Notes: generated by a model not told the origin, from the letters alone. A stretch of DNA of 42,028 bases from Caballeronia arationis (GCF_001544975.2 NZ_FCOG02000055.1:1-42028); one strand, 5' to 3'; shown: positions 24,092-32,810, counted from the first letter of the stretch. Translations and numbers: made by a program.

Positions 24092-25462
24092 TCAGATGTC
24101 GCTGGACAATGCGACTGCGCGGTCCACCATCAGCGGCGCGAGGCCGAGATAGTTCGCGGGATCGGTCATGCGATCAATCGCCGCGCGGTCGAAATGCTTC
24201 GTGACTTCCGGCAATGCGGCGAGCGCTTCGGCAAGCGTGCCGCCATGTTCGTTCACGGTGCGGCACGCGTCGTAGACGATGTCGTGGGCCTGCTGGCGGC
24301 CGGTGAACGGTGCCATGCCCATCATCACTGCCTCGGCCACGATCAGCCCTTTGGTGATGCCGAGGTTGTGCTTCATCCGGTCCGTGTCGACGATCAGCCC
24401 GCCGAGCGCGAACTTGGCCTGATGCAAGGCGCCCGCCGACAGGATGAAGCTCTCGGGAATCGCGATCCACTCGGCATGCCACGGACCGGTCGCGCGCTCG
24501 AAGTCCTGGACCATCGCGTCGACCATGAGGCCCGCATGCTGGCGCACCGCTTTCGATGCCGCGAGCATCAGTTCGCTCGAAATCGGATTGCGCTTCTGCG
24601 GCATCGTGCTGCTCGCGCCGCGTCCCTTGACGAAGGGCTCGTAGACTTCGGCGAATTCCGTCGACGCCATGATCATGATGTCGAGCGCGATCTTGCCGAG
24701 CGAGCCGGTCACGAGCGCGAGCAGGTTGACCGCCTCGGCGAAGCCGTCGCGTGCGACGTGCCACGTCGTCGCGGGCACGCCGAGCTTCAGTTCTTCCGCG
24801 AGCGCCTTCTGCACTTCGAAGCCCTTGTCGCCAAGCGACGCCAACGTACCTGCCGCGCCAGCGAATTCGACGACCGCCACGCGCGGACGCAACTGCGCGA
24901 GCCGCTCCTGATGGCGGTCGAACATCGCAAGCCAGATCGCGACCTTGTAGCCGAACGTGACGGGCAGCGCCTGCTGCAAGTGCGTGCGGCCGGCCATCGG
25001 CGTATCGCGGTGCTTCTTCGCCAGACGGGTGAGAATCGCGCGCAGTTCGCGGATGTCGCCATCGATCACGTCGAGCGCGTCGCGCACCTGCAGCGCGACC
25101 GCCGTATCCATGATGTCCTGCGTGGTCGCGCCCCAGTGCACGTAGCGGCCCGCGTCGCCGCACATGTCGACGAGCTGGTGCACGAGCGGCAGGATCGGGT
25201 AACCGACGATGTCCGTTTCCTCGCGCATGTGGTCGAAATCGATGCGCTCGATCGTCGATTCGCGCGCGATCACTTCGGCCGCCTCGGCCGGAATCACGCC
25301 GACGCGCGCTTCGGCCTTCGCCAGTGCGACTTCGACGTCGATGTAACGCTGAATCAGTGCGTGATCGGAGAACAGCGCGCGCATTTTCGCGGTGCCGAAA
25401 GCGTCGCGAAACAGGATGGAATCGACCACGGTGCTGGCTTGGGGAAGAGTGCGACTCGTCAT
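24092..25462 (-). CDS. Fumarase/aspartase/adenylosuccinate-lyase superfamily enzyme
   Basis: The 456-aa product has the three conserved superfamily regions: GATTQDIMDT (111-120), GRTHLQQALP with His161, and the signature GASSTMPQKRNPIS (282-295) containing the catalytic loop Ser. VHWGATTQD and STMPQKRNP are shared by adenylosuccinate lyase and 3-carboxy-cis,cis-muconate lactonizing enzymes. Since it sits in an operon with dctA and a GntR regulator, with no purine or protocatechuate genes around, I infer a catabolic lyase that splits fumarate from a C4-dicarboxylate adduct. The ATG at 25462 follows GAGG; an upstream start at 25507 would lie on the edge of the operator. Confidence 0.85.
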   Translation of the reverse strand: MTSRTLPQASTVVDSILFRDAFGTAKMRALFSDHALIQRYIDVEVALAKAEARVGVIPAEAAEVIARESTIERIDFDHMREETDIVGYPILPLVHQLVDMCGDAGRYVHWGATTQDIMDTAVALQVRDALDVIDGDIRELRAILTRLAKKHRDTPMAGRTHLQQALPVTFGYKVAIWLAMFDRHQERLAQLRPRVAVVEFAGAAGTLASLGDKGFEVQKALAEELKLGVPATTWHVARDGFAEAVNLLALVTGSLGKIALDIMIMASTEFAEVYEPFVKGRGASSTMPQKRNPISSELMLAASKAVRQHAGLMVDAMVQDFERATGPWHAEWIAIPESFILSAGALHQAKFALGGLIVDTDRMKHNLGITKGLIVAEAVMMGMAPFTGRQQAHDIVYDACRTVNEHGGTLAEALAALPEVTKHFDRAAIDRMTDPANYLGLAPLMVDRAVALSSDI

Positions 25463-25506
25463 GACGACCTCGTTTGATGTGCCTGGAAGGGGAAGCGGAC
25501 GCGTCA

Positions 25507-25522
25507 ATATGTCCGGACATAT
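25507..25522. promoter_or_regulatory. GntR operator 1, perfect 16-bp palindrome
   Basis: ATATGTCCGGACATAT is a perfect palindrome in the divergent promoter between the lyase and the GntR gene. With the near-identical site at 25531-25546 it defines a consensus ATATGTYCGRACATAT, repeated with centres 24 bp apart. Confidence 0.85.
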
Positions 25523-25530
25523 GTAAATTA

Positions 25531-25546
25531 ATATGTTCGAACATAT
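25531..25546. promoter_or_regulatory. GntR operator 2, perfect 16-bp palindrome
   Basis: ATATGTTCGAACATAT differs from operator 1 only in the two central symmetric pairs. A possible -10 box TATGAT lies at 25556-25561, so a protein bound here would cover the -35 region of the GntR promoter (autoregulation). Confidence 0.85.
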
Positions 25547-25601
25547 CGATCAAGCTATGATTTACCCTAGCCGCGCAAAATCGACAGCTTCGCCAGGAAA
25601 A

Positions 25602-26333
25602 ATGAACAAACCGCATTTCGCCGATATCGCCCGCGACCTGACCGAGGGCATCGCGTCGGGCCGCTTTCCGGTCGGCTCCTATCTGCCCACCGAGCTCGAA
25701 CTTCGCGACCTCTATCAAACGAGCCGGCATACGGTTCGTGCCGCGCTTCACGAACTGCAGCAACTGGGCTTCGTCTCGCGACGCAAGAACGCGGGAACGC
25801 GCGTGGAGTCGGTGCAGCCGAGAAACGATTTCCGACCGTCGCTCGCTTCGGTGGACGATCTCGTGCAGTTCGGCTCGGAACACCTGCGGCTGGTGCAGTC
25901 GACGGAGGAGGTGGCCGCTTCGGTCAGGCTCGCCAAGACGCTGCGGTGCGCGCAGGGGACGCACTGGTTGCGCATTTCGAGTCTGCGCATTGACGGCGAC
26001 AAGGAAAGTCCGCCGGTCGGCTGGACCGACGTCTATATCGATCCGGCGTACACGGAAGTGGCGGAGGCGGCGAAGCAGCATCCGGACACGCTGATCAGTT
26101 CACTGATCGAAGCGCGTTACGGACGGTGCATCGCGGAGATTCAGCAGGACGTAAAGGCGGTCATCGTTTCGGACGAGATGGCGAAACGGCTGAGCGTGAA
26201 AGCCGGGACGGCGGCGCTCGAAATCGTGCGGCGGTATCTGGACGCATCGGGCGCCACCTTCGAGGTGTCGGTGAGCGTCCATCCAGCGGAGCGGTTCTCG
26301 GTATCGATGCGCCTCAAGCGTTCGCAGACCTGA
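25602..26333 (+). CDS. GntR-family (HutC/UTRA) transcriptional regulator
   Basis: The 243-aa protein has the GntR winged HTH at residues 5-70 (FADIARDLTEGIASGRFPVG, then LPTELELRDLYQTSRHTVRA, GFVSRRKNAGTRV) and a UTRA effector domain in the second half (LRISSLRIDG through LEIVRRYLDASGATFEVSVS). The start is ATG 25602 with AGGA just upstream; the longer frame from 25533 would begin inside operator 2, so it is rejected. It is divergent from the lyase-dctA operon, which it most likely represses through the two 16-bp palindromes until a dicarboxylate-type ligand binds. Convergent with the DyP gene. Confidence 0.92.
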   Translation: MNKPHFADIARDLTEGIASGRFPVGSYLPTELELRDLYQTSRHTVRAALHELQQLGFVSRRKNAGTRVESVQPRNDFRPSLASVDDLVQFGSEHLRLVQSTEEVAASVRLAKTLRCAQGTHWLRISSLRIDGDKESPPVGWTDVYIDPAYTEVAEAAKQHPDTLISSLIEARYGRCIAEIQQDVKAVIVSDEMAKRLSVKAGTAALEIVRRYLDASGATFEVSVSVHPAERFSVSMRLKRSQT

Positions 26334-26387
26334 CGCGCGGGACCTTTCGCGTAACGAGGCGATGCCGGACCGGAGCGCCTTCGTCAA

Positions 26388-27386
26388 TCATCCAGGCGAG
26401 GAGGATGTACTGTCCGGAGATTTCGGGCTGCGATCCGCGAGCGCTTCGAGGAGCGGGGCCGATGGGACGAAGAACAGGCCCCCGGTAACCGCGCGGCTGT
26501 AATCGAGAAGCCGATCGTAGTTGCCGGGCGGTCGTCCGACAAACATGTTCTCGAGCATCTGTTCGACCGGTTCGGGCGAACTGGCATAGCCGATAAAGTA
26601 GGTCCCGAACTCGCCGGCGCCCGGCCTGCCGAAGGCCATGTTGTGGCGCAGGATCTTGACTTCCTGACCCTCTTTTTCGATGGTCGTCAGCGAACTGTGC
26701 GACGACGATGGCTTGATACCTTCGGGAAGCTCGACGTCGGACAGCTTCCGGCGGCCAATGATGCGCTCCTGCGCCTCGACCGGGAGCGATTCCCAGGCGG
26801 TCATGTCGTGCAGATACTTCTGCACGATCACATAACTGCCGCCCGCGAATTCGCGATCCTGATCGCCAATGACGACGAAATCGAACGCCTCGCGGCCTCT
26901 CGGATTTTCCGTGCCGTCGACGAAACCCACCATGTCCCGCAGGTCGAAGTAGCGAAAGCCATGCACCTCGTCGACCACCGACACCGCATCGCCCAACCGC
27001 GCCATCAATTGAGCTGCGAGTTCGAAACACAGATCCATATGATCGGCGCGGATATGCAGCAGGATATCGCCCGGCGTGCCGATAGCGCGGCGCGCTTGGT
27101 CGCCAAATTCGCGGAACGGGTGCAGATTCGCGGGGCGGGGCGCGCCGAAAAGCGTGTTCCAGGCGTCGGAGCCGAAGCCGCACACGCACGACAGTTCGCC
27201 CGTGGGAGCGCGCGTGCCAACTGCTCGAACCAGTGCGGCCACGTCAGCGCACAACGCGCGCACGGTGTCCGCGCTTTCGACGCCGGGCTTCAGCGTGGCG
27301 ACAATGAAAATGGCACTGCGGGTGACGGGATTGCAGACGGCTTGCGGCTCTGGGATGTCATCGGGCATCGGACGCATTCGCTCCAC
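26388..27386 (-). CDS. DyP-type heme peroxidase (YfeX-like)
   Basis: The 332-aa protein has the DyP hallmarks. GFVDGTENP contains the GxxDG motif with distal Asp157. SHSSLTTI provides proximal heme ligand His230, and KILRHNMAFG holds the distal Arg248. GTYFIGYASS and EQMLENMFVG are the conserved C-terminal segments. Such enzymes use hydrogen peroxide to oxidise dyes, phenols or porphyrins. There is no Tat or Sec signal, placing it with cytoplasmic YfeX-like (class B) enzymes; no encapsulin gene is adjacent. The start is a GTG at 27386, or the ATG at 27377 nearer to the GAG-rich ribosome binding site. It converges with the GntR gene. Confidence 0.92.
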   Translation of the reverse strand: MERMRPMPDDIPEPQAVCNPVTRSAIFIVATLKPGVESADTVRALCADVAALVRAVGTRAPTGELSCVCGFGSDAWNTLFGAPRPANLHPFREFGDQARRAIGTPGDILLHIRADHMDLCFELAAQLMARLGDAVSVVDEVHGFRYFDLRDMVGFVDGTENPRGREAFDFVVIGDQDREFAGGSYVIVQKYLHDMTAWESLPVEAQERIIGRRKLSDVELPEGIKPSSSHSSLTTIEKEGQEVKILRHNMAFGRPGAGEFGTYFIGYASSPEPVEQMLENMFVGRPPGNYDRLLDYSRAVTGGLFFVPSAPLLEALADRSPKSPDSTSSSPG

Positions 27387-27539
27387 TCATTGAAAACCAC
27401 TGCAATTGAGGATGGGATCTTTGCGACGAAGCGACCCCGCCGGTGCATGCTCGACAAGGTTAAATCAATTGCAGCGTTTGGTGGTCGCCAGCCGATTCGC
27501 AATTGGAAAGAGCGCCATGCTGGAGGACTTGAAGGAGAT

Positions 27540-27923
27540 CTATTCTGCTCTCAGACTGCATGCTTCGTGGCCGAGTTCTTCGCATCGGCTCACGAGGTCG
27601 ATATTCGTGCGGCGTGCGACCAGCCACGGGATACCCGCGTAACTCAGGATCGGACGTTTAACGCGGTACTCGAAAAGGTCGGGACCCACATGCTTGAAGA
27701 GCACGCGGTCTGCCGCGTGTTGATCCGCATACTCCTCGGAAACCAGGCCCATCTGTGCTGCGCGATGCATTGCCAGCGACCCGTCAGACGACGACTGAAA
27801 GCTGATATTGGACAGCACGCAGTACGCGACCGAGATTGCAACTATCGGCTTTGCAACGACGCCAGCATATGCGCGGACGCTTCCTTGCCTTTGAGAGGTA
27901 AGTGCTGCAACAGGCATGGTCAC
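27540..27923 (-). CDS. Hypothetical protein (127 aa)
   Basis: I recognise no family. The frame uses G/C-ending codons as real genes here do. Residues 20-45 (VVAKPIVAISVAYCVLSNIS) are hydrophobic enough for a signal or membrane segment, and the remainder (GLVSEEYADQHAADRVLFKH, YAGIPWLVARRTNIDLVSRC) reads like a normal soluble protein. The start is GTG 27923 or ATG 27917 after GTAGGTG. It lies upstream of, and in the same direction as, the DyP gene, 153 bp away. The surrounding DNA (27930-28150) is AT-richer. Confidence 0.5.
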   Translation of the reverse strand: MTMPVAALTSQRQGSVRAYAGVVAKPIVAISVAYCVLSNISFQSSSDGSLAMHRAAQMGLVSEEYADQHAADRVLFKHVGPDLFEYRVKRPILSYAGIPWLVARRTNIDLVSRCEELGHEACSLRAE

Positions 27924-28152
27924 CTACTCGGTACGGGTTTACGTGTAGCGCATATTAAACGCTCGCTACAGCGGTGACAAGAAGAAGATATAGGGCTACG
28001 GAATATTTAATTGATTAGATGTTTTTGCGGGACTTTGGCCTGAATCCATTTCACGGTGATACTGGAAAAGCGCATCGCTAAAGAATCGAACGTTCGAACT
28101 TTCGGTGACACGTGCGATTTCATGACGCGTTGTCAAAGGCACGCTGTCATCG

Positions 28153-29100
28153 TTAGTCCGGATCGATCGGACCGCGCTCGGCGAAATCCTGCAGCGCCGA
28201 CAGTTCGCCCTCGTGAAGCATCTCCTTCAGCAGCGCGCAGAACCTGACCGATGCCGCCGTCCGATACGCTCGCCGACGCTTAAGAAGTGCGACCGTGCGC
28301 GTCGGAAACGGCGGGTCGAGCGGCACATACGACAGATCGCCGTGTTCGCGTTGCATGGCGCTCGGCAGGATCGCCGCGACATCGCCGCGGCGTACGATCT
28401 TCAGCACCGCGCTGATCGAATTGGCCTGCAGGGCGATGTTCGGCTTGATGCCATGCGCGTGAAAGTAGTCGTCGATATAACGACGGGACACGAAGTTGCC
28501 GGTAAGGAGCGCAAGCGGCACGCCCGCAAGCTGAGGCGGCGCCACGGCGGCTGCGCCGCGCGTGAGCGGATGCGCGCCTCCGGCCACCAGCGTCAGCCGT
28601 TCGATGAATAGCGGCTCGATCTCGATGTCGTCGGAGCGGATGTCCGTAAAACCGATTGCGACGTCAACCTGATCGTCGCCGAGGGCGGCTTCGATCGCTT
28701 CCAGCGACATTTCCGAAAGCTCGATCGTGATCGCGGGATGCATGGCGTGGAACTGCCCGACCAGCGGTCCCACCAGATATTCGGTGAAGGTCGGCGTAAC
28801 GGCGACGCGCACGTGACCGCGCGACAGATCGCGCACGTCGTGCAATGCCCGCCGTCCGGCTTCGAGATCCAGCACCGCGCGCCGGGCGAACTCGATGTAG
28901 GCGAGACCGAAATCGGTCAGCCGGACGACCCGGCCGCTGCGATCGAACAGTTGCCCGCCAAGTTCGCTTTCGAGTTGCCTGATCTGCTGCGACAACGCGG
29001 GTTGCGACACACGGAGGGTCTCGGCTGCCCGGGTGAAATTGCCTTGTTCGGCCACTGCGATGAGATACCGGATGTGTCGAAGCAACACTTGGGTCTCCAT
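28153..29100 (-). CDS. CynR-like LysR-family regulator
   Basis: The 315-aa product is close to E. coli CynR in memory comparison: LLRHIRYLIAVAEQGNFTRA, VSQPALSQQIRQLESELGGQ, LFDRSGRVVRLTDFG, RVAVTPTFTEYLVGPLV and QANSISAVLKIVRRGDVAAI all have close CynR counterparts. CynR activates the cyanase operon cynTSX in response to cyanate. No cynS, cynT or cynX gene lies in the window, so either the target is distant or the regulator has another effector. ATG at 29100. The upstream region to 29338 is divergent from a small ORF of uncertain reality. Confidence 0.88.
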   Translation of the reverse strand: METQVLLRHIRYLIAVAEQGNFTRAAETLRVSQPALSQQIRQLESELGGQLFDRSGRVVRLTDFGLAYIEFARRAVLDLEAGRRALHDVRDLSRGHVRVAVTPTFTEYLVGPLVGQFHAMHPAITIELSEMSLEAIEAALGDDQVDVAIGFTDIRSDDIEIEPLFIERLTLVAGGAHPLTRGAAAVAPPQLAGVPLALLTGNFVSRRYIDDYFHAHGIKPNIALQANSISAVLKIVRRGDVAAILPSAMQREHGDLSYVPLDPPFPTRTVALLKRRRAYRTAASVRFCALLKEMLHEGELSALQDFAERGPIDPD

Positions 29101-29338
29101 AAGCTGTTGTTATTGGCCTGATCCAAATCCAGTCTTGGACGGCGTGATTCTCGTTCGGCACAATCGATACGACTGCTGCCGATGTTGGTCGTGGTTCAGC
29201 GAACGGGCGTCTTCATTCGGCCGCTGATTGTATGCCAACGGCACGCTCCAACGAGCGGGCGACCGTGCCTGAGGAGCGCTTTCTGCACCCTCCGGCGATG
29301 CGTATCGAACGCTTGTGCGAACTGACGGGAGATAAAGA

Positions 29339-29620
29339 ATGGAAATCGTGATCGTGGCGGCAATCGTCGTCGTGGCGCTCGGAGCGTTCGCCACCTTTAC
29401 GATGGCGGATCTGCTTCCCCCGGATGTCGCGGCGAAAGCGGAAGAGCACGGCCGTTTCGCCGGACTTGCAGACGAGATCGCGCGGGAGACGGTGCCATCG
29501 GCCGCACTCGTCGCAGGTGGGATGGCGCGTCGCGACAGGGCCCGACAGCGTCGTCAGGTTCGTACGCTGTCGCGAAGCGACGCCCCTGGCCGGCGTGTTC
29601 TGCGGCGTCTTGCGAGATGA
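29339..29620 (+). CDS. Possible small membrane protein (93 aa)
   Basis: The frame starts MEIVIVAAIVVVALGAFATF, a convincing single membrane helix, after a GGGAG ribosome binding site 8 bases upstream. The middle (ADLLPPDVAAKAEEHGRFAG) looks normal, but the last 40 residues are very Arg-rich and could be out of frame or decayed. No family recognised. Confidence 0.35.
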   Translation: MEIVIVAAIVVVALGAFATFTMADLLPPDVAAKAEEHGRFAGLADEIARETVPSAALVAGGMARRDRARQRRQVRTLSRSDAPGRRVLRRLAR

Positions 29621-29720
29621 TCGGCTCGCGCAGATAAATGCATGGCGGGGAAGGCGATGACAACTGCGGTGTCTTCGCCAGAGTTCGGGGCACGCTTCGG
29701 GCAGACGCTGGACGCGTGAC

Positions 29721-30668
29721 ATGGCTGTCTCAAGCCGGATCGGACCGCGTGACCAGTCGAGGTGTTGCGTGACGACACTGTTGAACACGAATCCGCACCA
29801 CGCGGCCCGACGACTTGTCGGCCGTCTGACCTTTGCGGGCATTGCGGGCGCCGCCGTTTCAATGGTCGTCTGCATCGCGGTGCTGCTCCTGCTTCATGCA
29901 ATCAGCCCGGCTTTCCATATCGAAGTAAGGGAAGTGCATCCGTTCACGTTGCACGACGAGAACGGGCTGAAGCTGATGCTCGGTGCCGCGTCGGTTTACT
30001 GGATGCTTGCGCGGGTTTGCAAGAACCGCCACGCGCGAAGACACGAACGCACTGGCATGAACGATCGAAACGATGGCATGCCGTCCAATGTCGTATCGAT
30101 GAACACGGCTGCCTCTAGTCTGAATCGAAGCCAGTCGCGATCCGCCGAAAGCACGACGAAAGACCTGGAATCGATCATGGCGACTACGCGTCCTGTCGCG
30201 AGCGCGCGCATGCTGCGTCAATGCACCTGTGAGCAGATCATGACGCGCAACGTCGTCACCGTTTCGCTCGACACCCGGCGACGCGTAGTCGAGAAAATAC
30301 TGGACCGCTACAGGATTCGCGCGTTGCCCGCGGTCCATGCAGACGGACGTCTGGCAGGAATCGTGACGCGCGAGGATCTGCAAAAGTCCGGGCGTCGCGT
30401 GCGGCCGTCGCTGATCGCGTCAGATGGCGTGTGCCTTTCCCATCCGCCATCGGCATCGCAAACGGTTGGTGGATTGATGACGTGCGAAGTGGATGCGGTC
30501 GATGCGACATCGTCGCTCGAAACGTTGCTCGGGCTCTACGTGAACAAGGGCCATCACCACATCCCGGTACTCGATGCGCAACGCAGGATCGTCGGAATCG
30601 TGACCACTTCGGATATCGTCGAGCGCCTTGGCTGGCTACCGGCGGCCGGTGGAACGCGGCGCGGCTGA
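29721..30668 (+). CDS. Membrane-anchored CBS-pair protein
   Basis: The 315-aa product has an N-terminal hydrophobic helix (GIAGAAVSMVVCIAVLLLLH, about 40-60) and a weaker one near 83-97 (GLKLMLGAASVYWMLAR). A linker leads to two CBS domains, about 168-225 (CEQIMTRNVVTVSLDTRRRV, RALPAVHADGRLAGIVTRED) and about 248-305 (VGGLMTCEVDAVDATSSLET, HHIPVLDAQRRIVGIVTTSD). CBS pairs bind adenine nucleotides and sense energy state. The membrane part is not the four-helix HPP domain often joined to CBS in this group. The start may instead be GTG 29769, which has GAGG at a better distance and loses 16 residues. Precedes the DUF2252 gene on the same strand by 165 bp. Confidence 0.8.
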   Translation: MAVSSRIGPRDQSRCCVTTLLNTNPHHAARRLVGRLTFAGIAGAAVSMVVCIAVLLLLHAISPAFHIEVREVHPFTLHDENGLKLMLGAASVYWMLARVCKNRHARRHERTGMNDRNDGMPSNVVSMNTAASSLNRSQSRSAESTTKDLESIMATTRPVASARMLRQCTCEQIMTRNVVTVSLDTRRRVVEKILDRYRIRALPAVHADGRLAGIVTREDLQKSGRRVRPSLIASDGVCLSHPPSASQTVGGLMTCEVDAVDATSSLETLLGLYVNKGHHHIPVLDAQRRIVGIVTTSDIVERLGWLPAAGGTRRG

Positions 30669-30833
30669 CGAGCGGCGACAGTGAGCAATCCGCGCGCCTG
30701 ACAAGGAATTGAAGCGGCGTCACGCCGATTCCCGTCTCGCCCTGCGACACAACTCGAACAGTTCCCTCTACCCGCGAAGATTGCCATCGCGCGGCCGCGT
30801 CGTACGCGTTACGATCCGTTCATTCTTCGACAG

Positions 30834-32369
30834 ATGAATCGATCGAACATGAACAAGGCGCGAACAAGCATGCTTGCCGATCAAGCCGGGCGCTGGTCCG
30901 GGGAAGAAAATGGCATGGCACCCAACCAGGCGCCGGTCGGGCACGTGGTTCTGGCCGACGCTGACAGCGACAGTTACCGCTCGCTGCGGCGTCGGCCCAT
31001 GTCGCGCGCACAGCGCTTCGAACTCGGCCGGAGCCTTCGTGACCGGGTTCCCCGCAACACGCTGGGCGACTGGAAGGCTCCTGCGACGCGGCCGGACCCC
31101 GTCGAGCAGATCATGCGTTCGCATGAGGGCCGGCTGGACAGGCTGATTCCGGTTCGCGTCGGCCGCATGGTGGCATCGCCCTATGGGTTCCTGCGCGGGA
31201 CGGCCGTCGTGATGGCCGAGGATGTGGCCCATCTTCCCGCGACGGGCATCACGCCGGTAGTTTGCGGCGATGCTCACCTGGGCAACTTCGGTTTCTACGC
31301 TTCACCCGAACGGGATCTGGTTATCGATCTGAACGACTTCGACGAAGCGCATCCCGGCGCCTGGGAGTGGGACCTGCGGCGGCTGGTAGCGAGCATCTGG
31401 GTGGCGGGCCGGCACACGGGCGCGAGCGAATCCCAGTGCCATGATTCGGTCGCGTCCTGCGTCGCCGCTTATCGCGAGGAAGTGCGTTTCCTTGCTAACG
31501 AACCGTTGCTGTCGCGCTCGTATCAGCGCATCGACGTCGACCGGTTGCACGAGACGGCGACCGATACCGCGCTGCGCGGCGAGATTTCCCGCGCGGCCAA
31601 ACGCGCGCGGTCCCGCACGAGCGACCGCGCCTTGCCGCGCTTTACTACCGAGCGCGACGGCCGGCGCTGCATCGTGGACGAACCGCCACTGATCACCCGG
31701 GTTCCCGACGCGGAGGCGGAAAGCATCGCCGCGTCGCTGGACGAATACCTGGACACGCTGGCCCCGCACTGGCGCCGCGTGCTCGGCGGCTACACGCTGG
31801 TCGACATCGCGCACAAGGTGGTCGGCGTGGGCAGCGTGGGCTTGCGCGCCTATGTTGCACTGCTCGAAGGCAGCAGCGCCGACGACGTCGTGTTTCTCCA
31901 GCTCAAGCAGGCCCGCCGTTCGGTGCTTGCCCGCTTCGTTCACGGCGATTCGGCATGGCACGCTCATCAGGGACAGCGCGTCGTCGAGTATCAGCAGGCT
32001 CTGCAGACAGTGAGCGATCCGCTGCTCGGCTGGACGTCCATCGACGGCCTGCAATACTACGTCCGCCAGTTTCGCAACATGAAGGGCACGATTCCGCTCG
32101 ATGCGCTCGACGCGGCTGCGCTCACCGATTACGCCGGGATCGTCGGCCATTTGCTGGCGAAGGGCCACGCGCGTACTAGCGGCGCCTCGATGATCGCCGG
32201 CTATGCGGGTTCGTCCGACAAGCTGGACAAGGCGCTGTGCCGATTCGCGCGCGCCTATGCGGACCAGACGGAGGCCGACCACGCGGTACTCGTCAAGGCT
32301 GTGGCTCGTGGTCTCCTGCCGGTCGAATACACGGAGCAGGGGGGAGGGAAAACTGCGTTTCGTCCGTAG
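30834..32369 (+). CDS. DUF2252 family protein
   Basis: The 511-aa protein matches DUF2252: RMVASPYGFLRGTAVVMAED, VCGDAHLGNFGFYASPERDL and DLNDFDEAHPGAWEWDLRRL. The GDAHLGN and D-x-N-D-F-D-E elements resemble the catalytic (HxDxxxxN-like) and metal-binding (DFD) motifs of the aminoglycoside-phosphotransferase/kinase-like fold. The natural substrate is unknown. Four Met/ATG codons lie in the first 30 residues (30834, 30849, 30870 and 30912), so the exact start is uncertain; the conserved part starts near residue 55. Its 3' end overlaps the end of an antisense superoxide dismutase remnant. Confidence 0.85.
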   Translation: MNRSNMNKARTSMLADQAGRWSGEENGMAPNQAPVGHVVLADADSDSYRSLRRRPMSRAQRFELGRSLRDRVPRNTLGDWKAPATRPDPVEQIMRSHEGRLDRLIPVRVGRMVASPYGFLRGTAVVMAEDVAHLPATGITPVVCGDAHLGNFGFYASPERDLVIDLNDFDEAHPGAWEWDLRRLVASIWVAGRHTGASESQCHDSVASCVAAYREEVRFLANEPLLSRSYQRIDVDRLHETATDTALRGEISRAAKRARSRTSDRALPRFTTERDGRRCIVDEPPLITRVPDAEAESIAASLDEYLDTLAPHWRRVLGGYTLVDIAHKVVGVGSVGLRAYVALLEGSSADDVVFLQLKQARRSVLARFVHGDSAWHAHQGQRVVEYQQALQTVSDPLLGWTSIDGLQYYVRQFRNMKGTIPLDALDAAALTDYAGIVGHLLAKGHARTSGASMIAGYAGSSDKLDKALCRFARAYADQTEADHAVLVKAVARGLLPVEYTEQGGGKTAFRP

Positions 32370-32772
32370 GTGTCCGGTCGAATGGAAAGCGGTGGCCGTT
32401 CTGCACGGCCTCCCTATATCGACGGGCGACTTCAGGCCAGTCGATGACGTTGAAGAACGCGGCAATGTACTCCGGCCGGCGATTCTCGTATTTCAGGTAA
32501 TACGCGTGCTCCCACACGTCGAGTCCGAGAATCGGCGTATTGCCCGACGCGATCCCGGACATCAGCGGACTGTCCTGATTACCTGTGCTTTCCGCCACGA
32601 GGTGCTTTTGCTCGTCCACGGAGAGCCACGCCCAGCCGCTGACGAAGGCGCGTCAGTGCCGCTTTCGTGAAGGCTTCCTCGAAGGCATAGAAGCCGCCCA
32701 GTTCGCTGTCGATCGCCTGGGCCAGCGCGCCTTCGGTCGACTCGTTCGCCTGCATTAAGTACCATGGTGGTC
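32293..32772 (-). pseudogene. Fe/Mn superoxide dismutase remnant
   Basis: The C-terminal half of a SodB-type enzyme is present in two frames. The first reads STEGALAQAIDSELGGFYAF and EEAFTKAAL (about 32755-32655). The second reads FVSGWAWLSVDEQKHLVAES (from about 32646), then GLDVWEHAYYLKYENRRPEY with the Asp and His metal ligands of the D-x-W-E-H-A-Y-Y motif, and AAFFNVIDWPEVARRY. A one-base shift separates them near 32650, and the N-terminal third with the first two His ligands is missing. No active enzyme can be made. It sits among other peroxide/superoxide genes. Confidence 0.85.
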
Positions 32773-32810
32773 GCATGCGACCGGACCCGAATTCGAGGCA
32801 TACGCATCCA

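Noticed and set aside
25507..25546. Twin palindromes considered as an attachment site or CRISPR-like repeat
   Set aside because: Only two units, each self-palindromic, placed in a divergent promoter beside a GntR gene: operators explain them better. No CRISPR array was seen anywhere in the window.
24174..26081. Long minus-strand frame spanning the lyase and GntR genes
   Set aside because: It overlaps two well-supported genes in other frames and crosses the operator region; the product has no recognisable domain.
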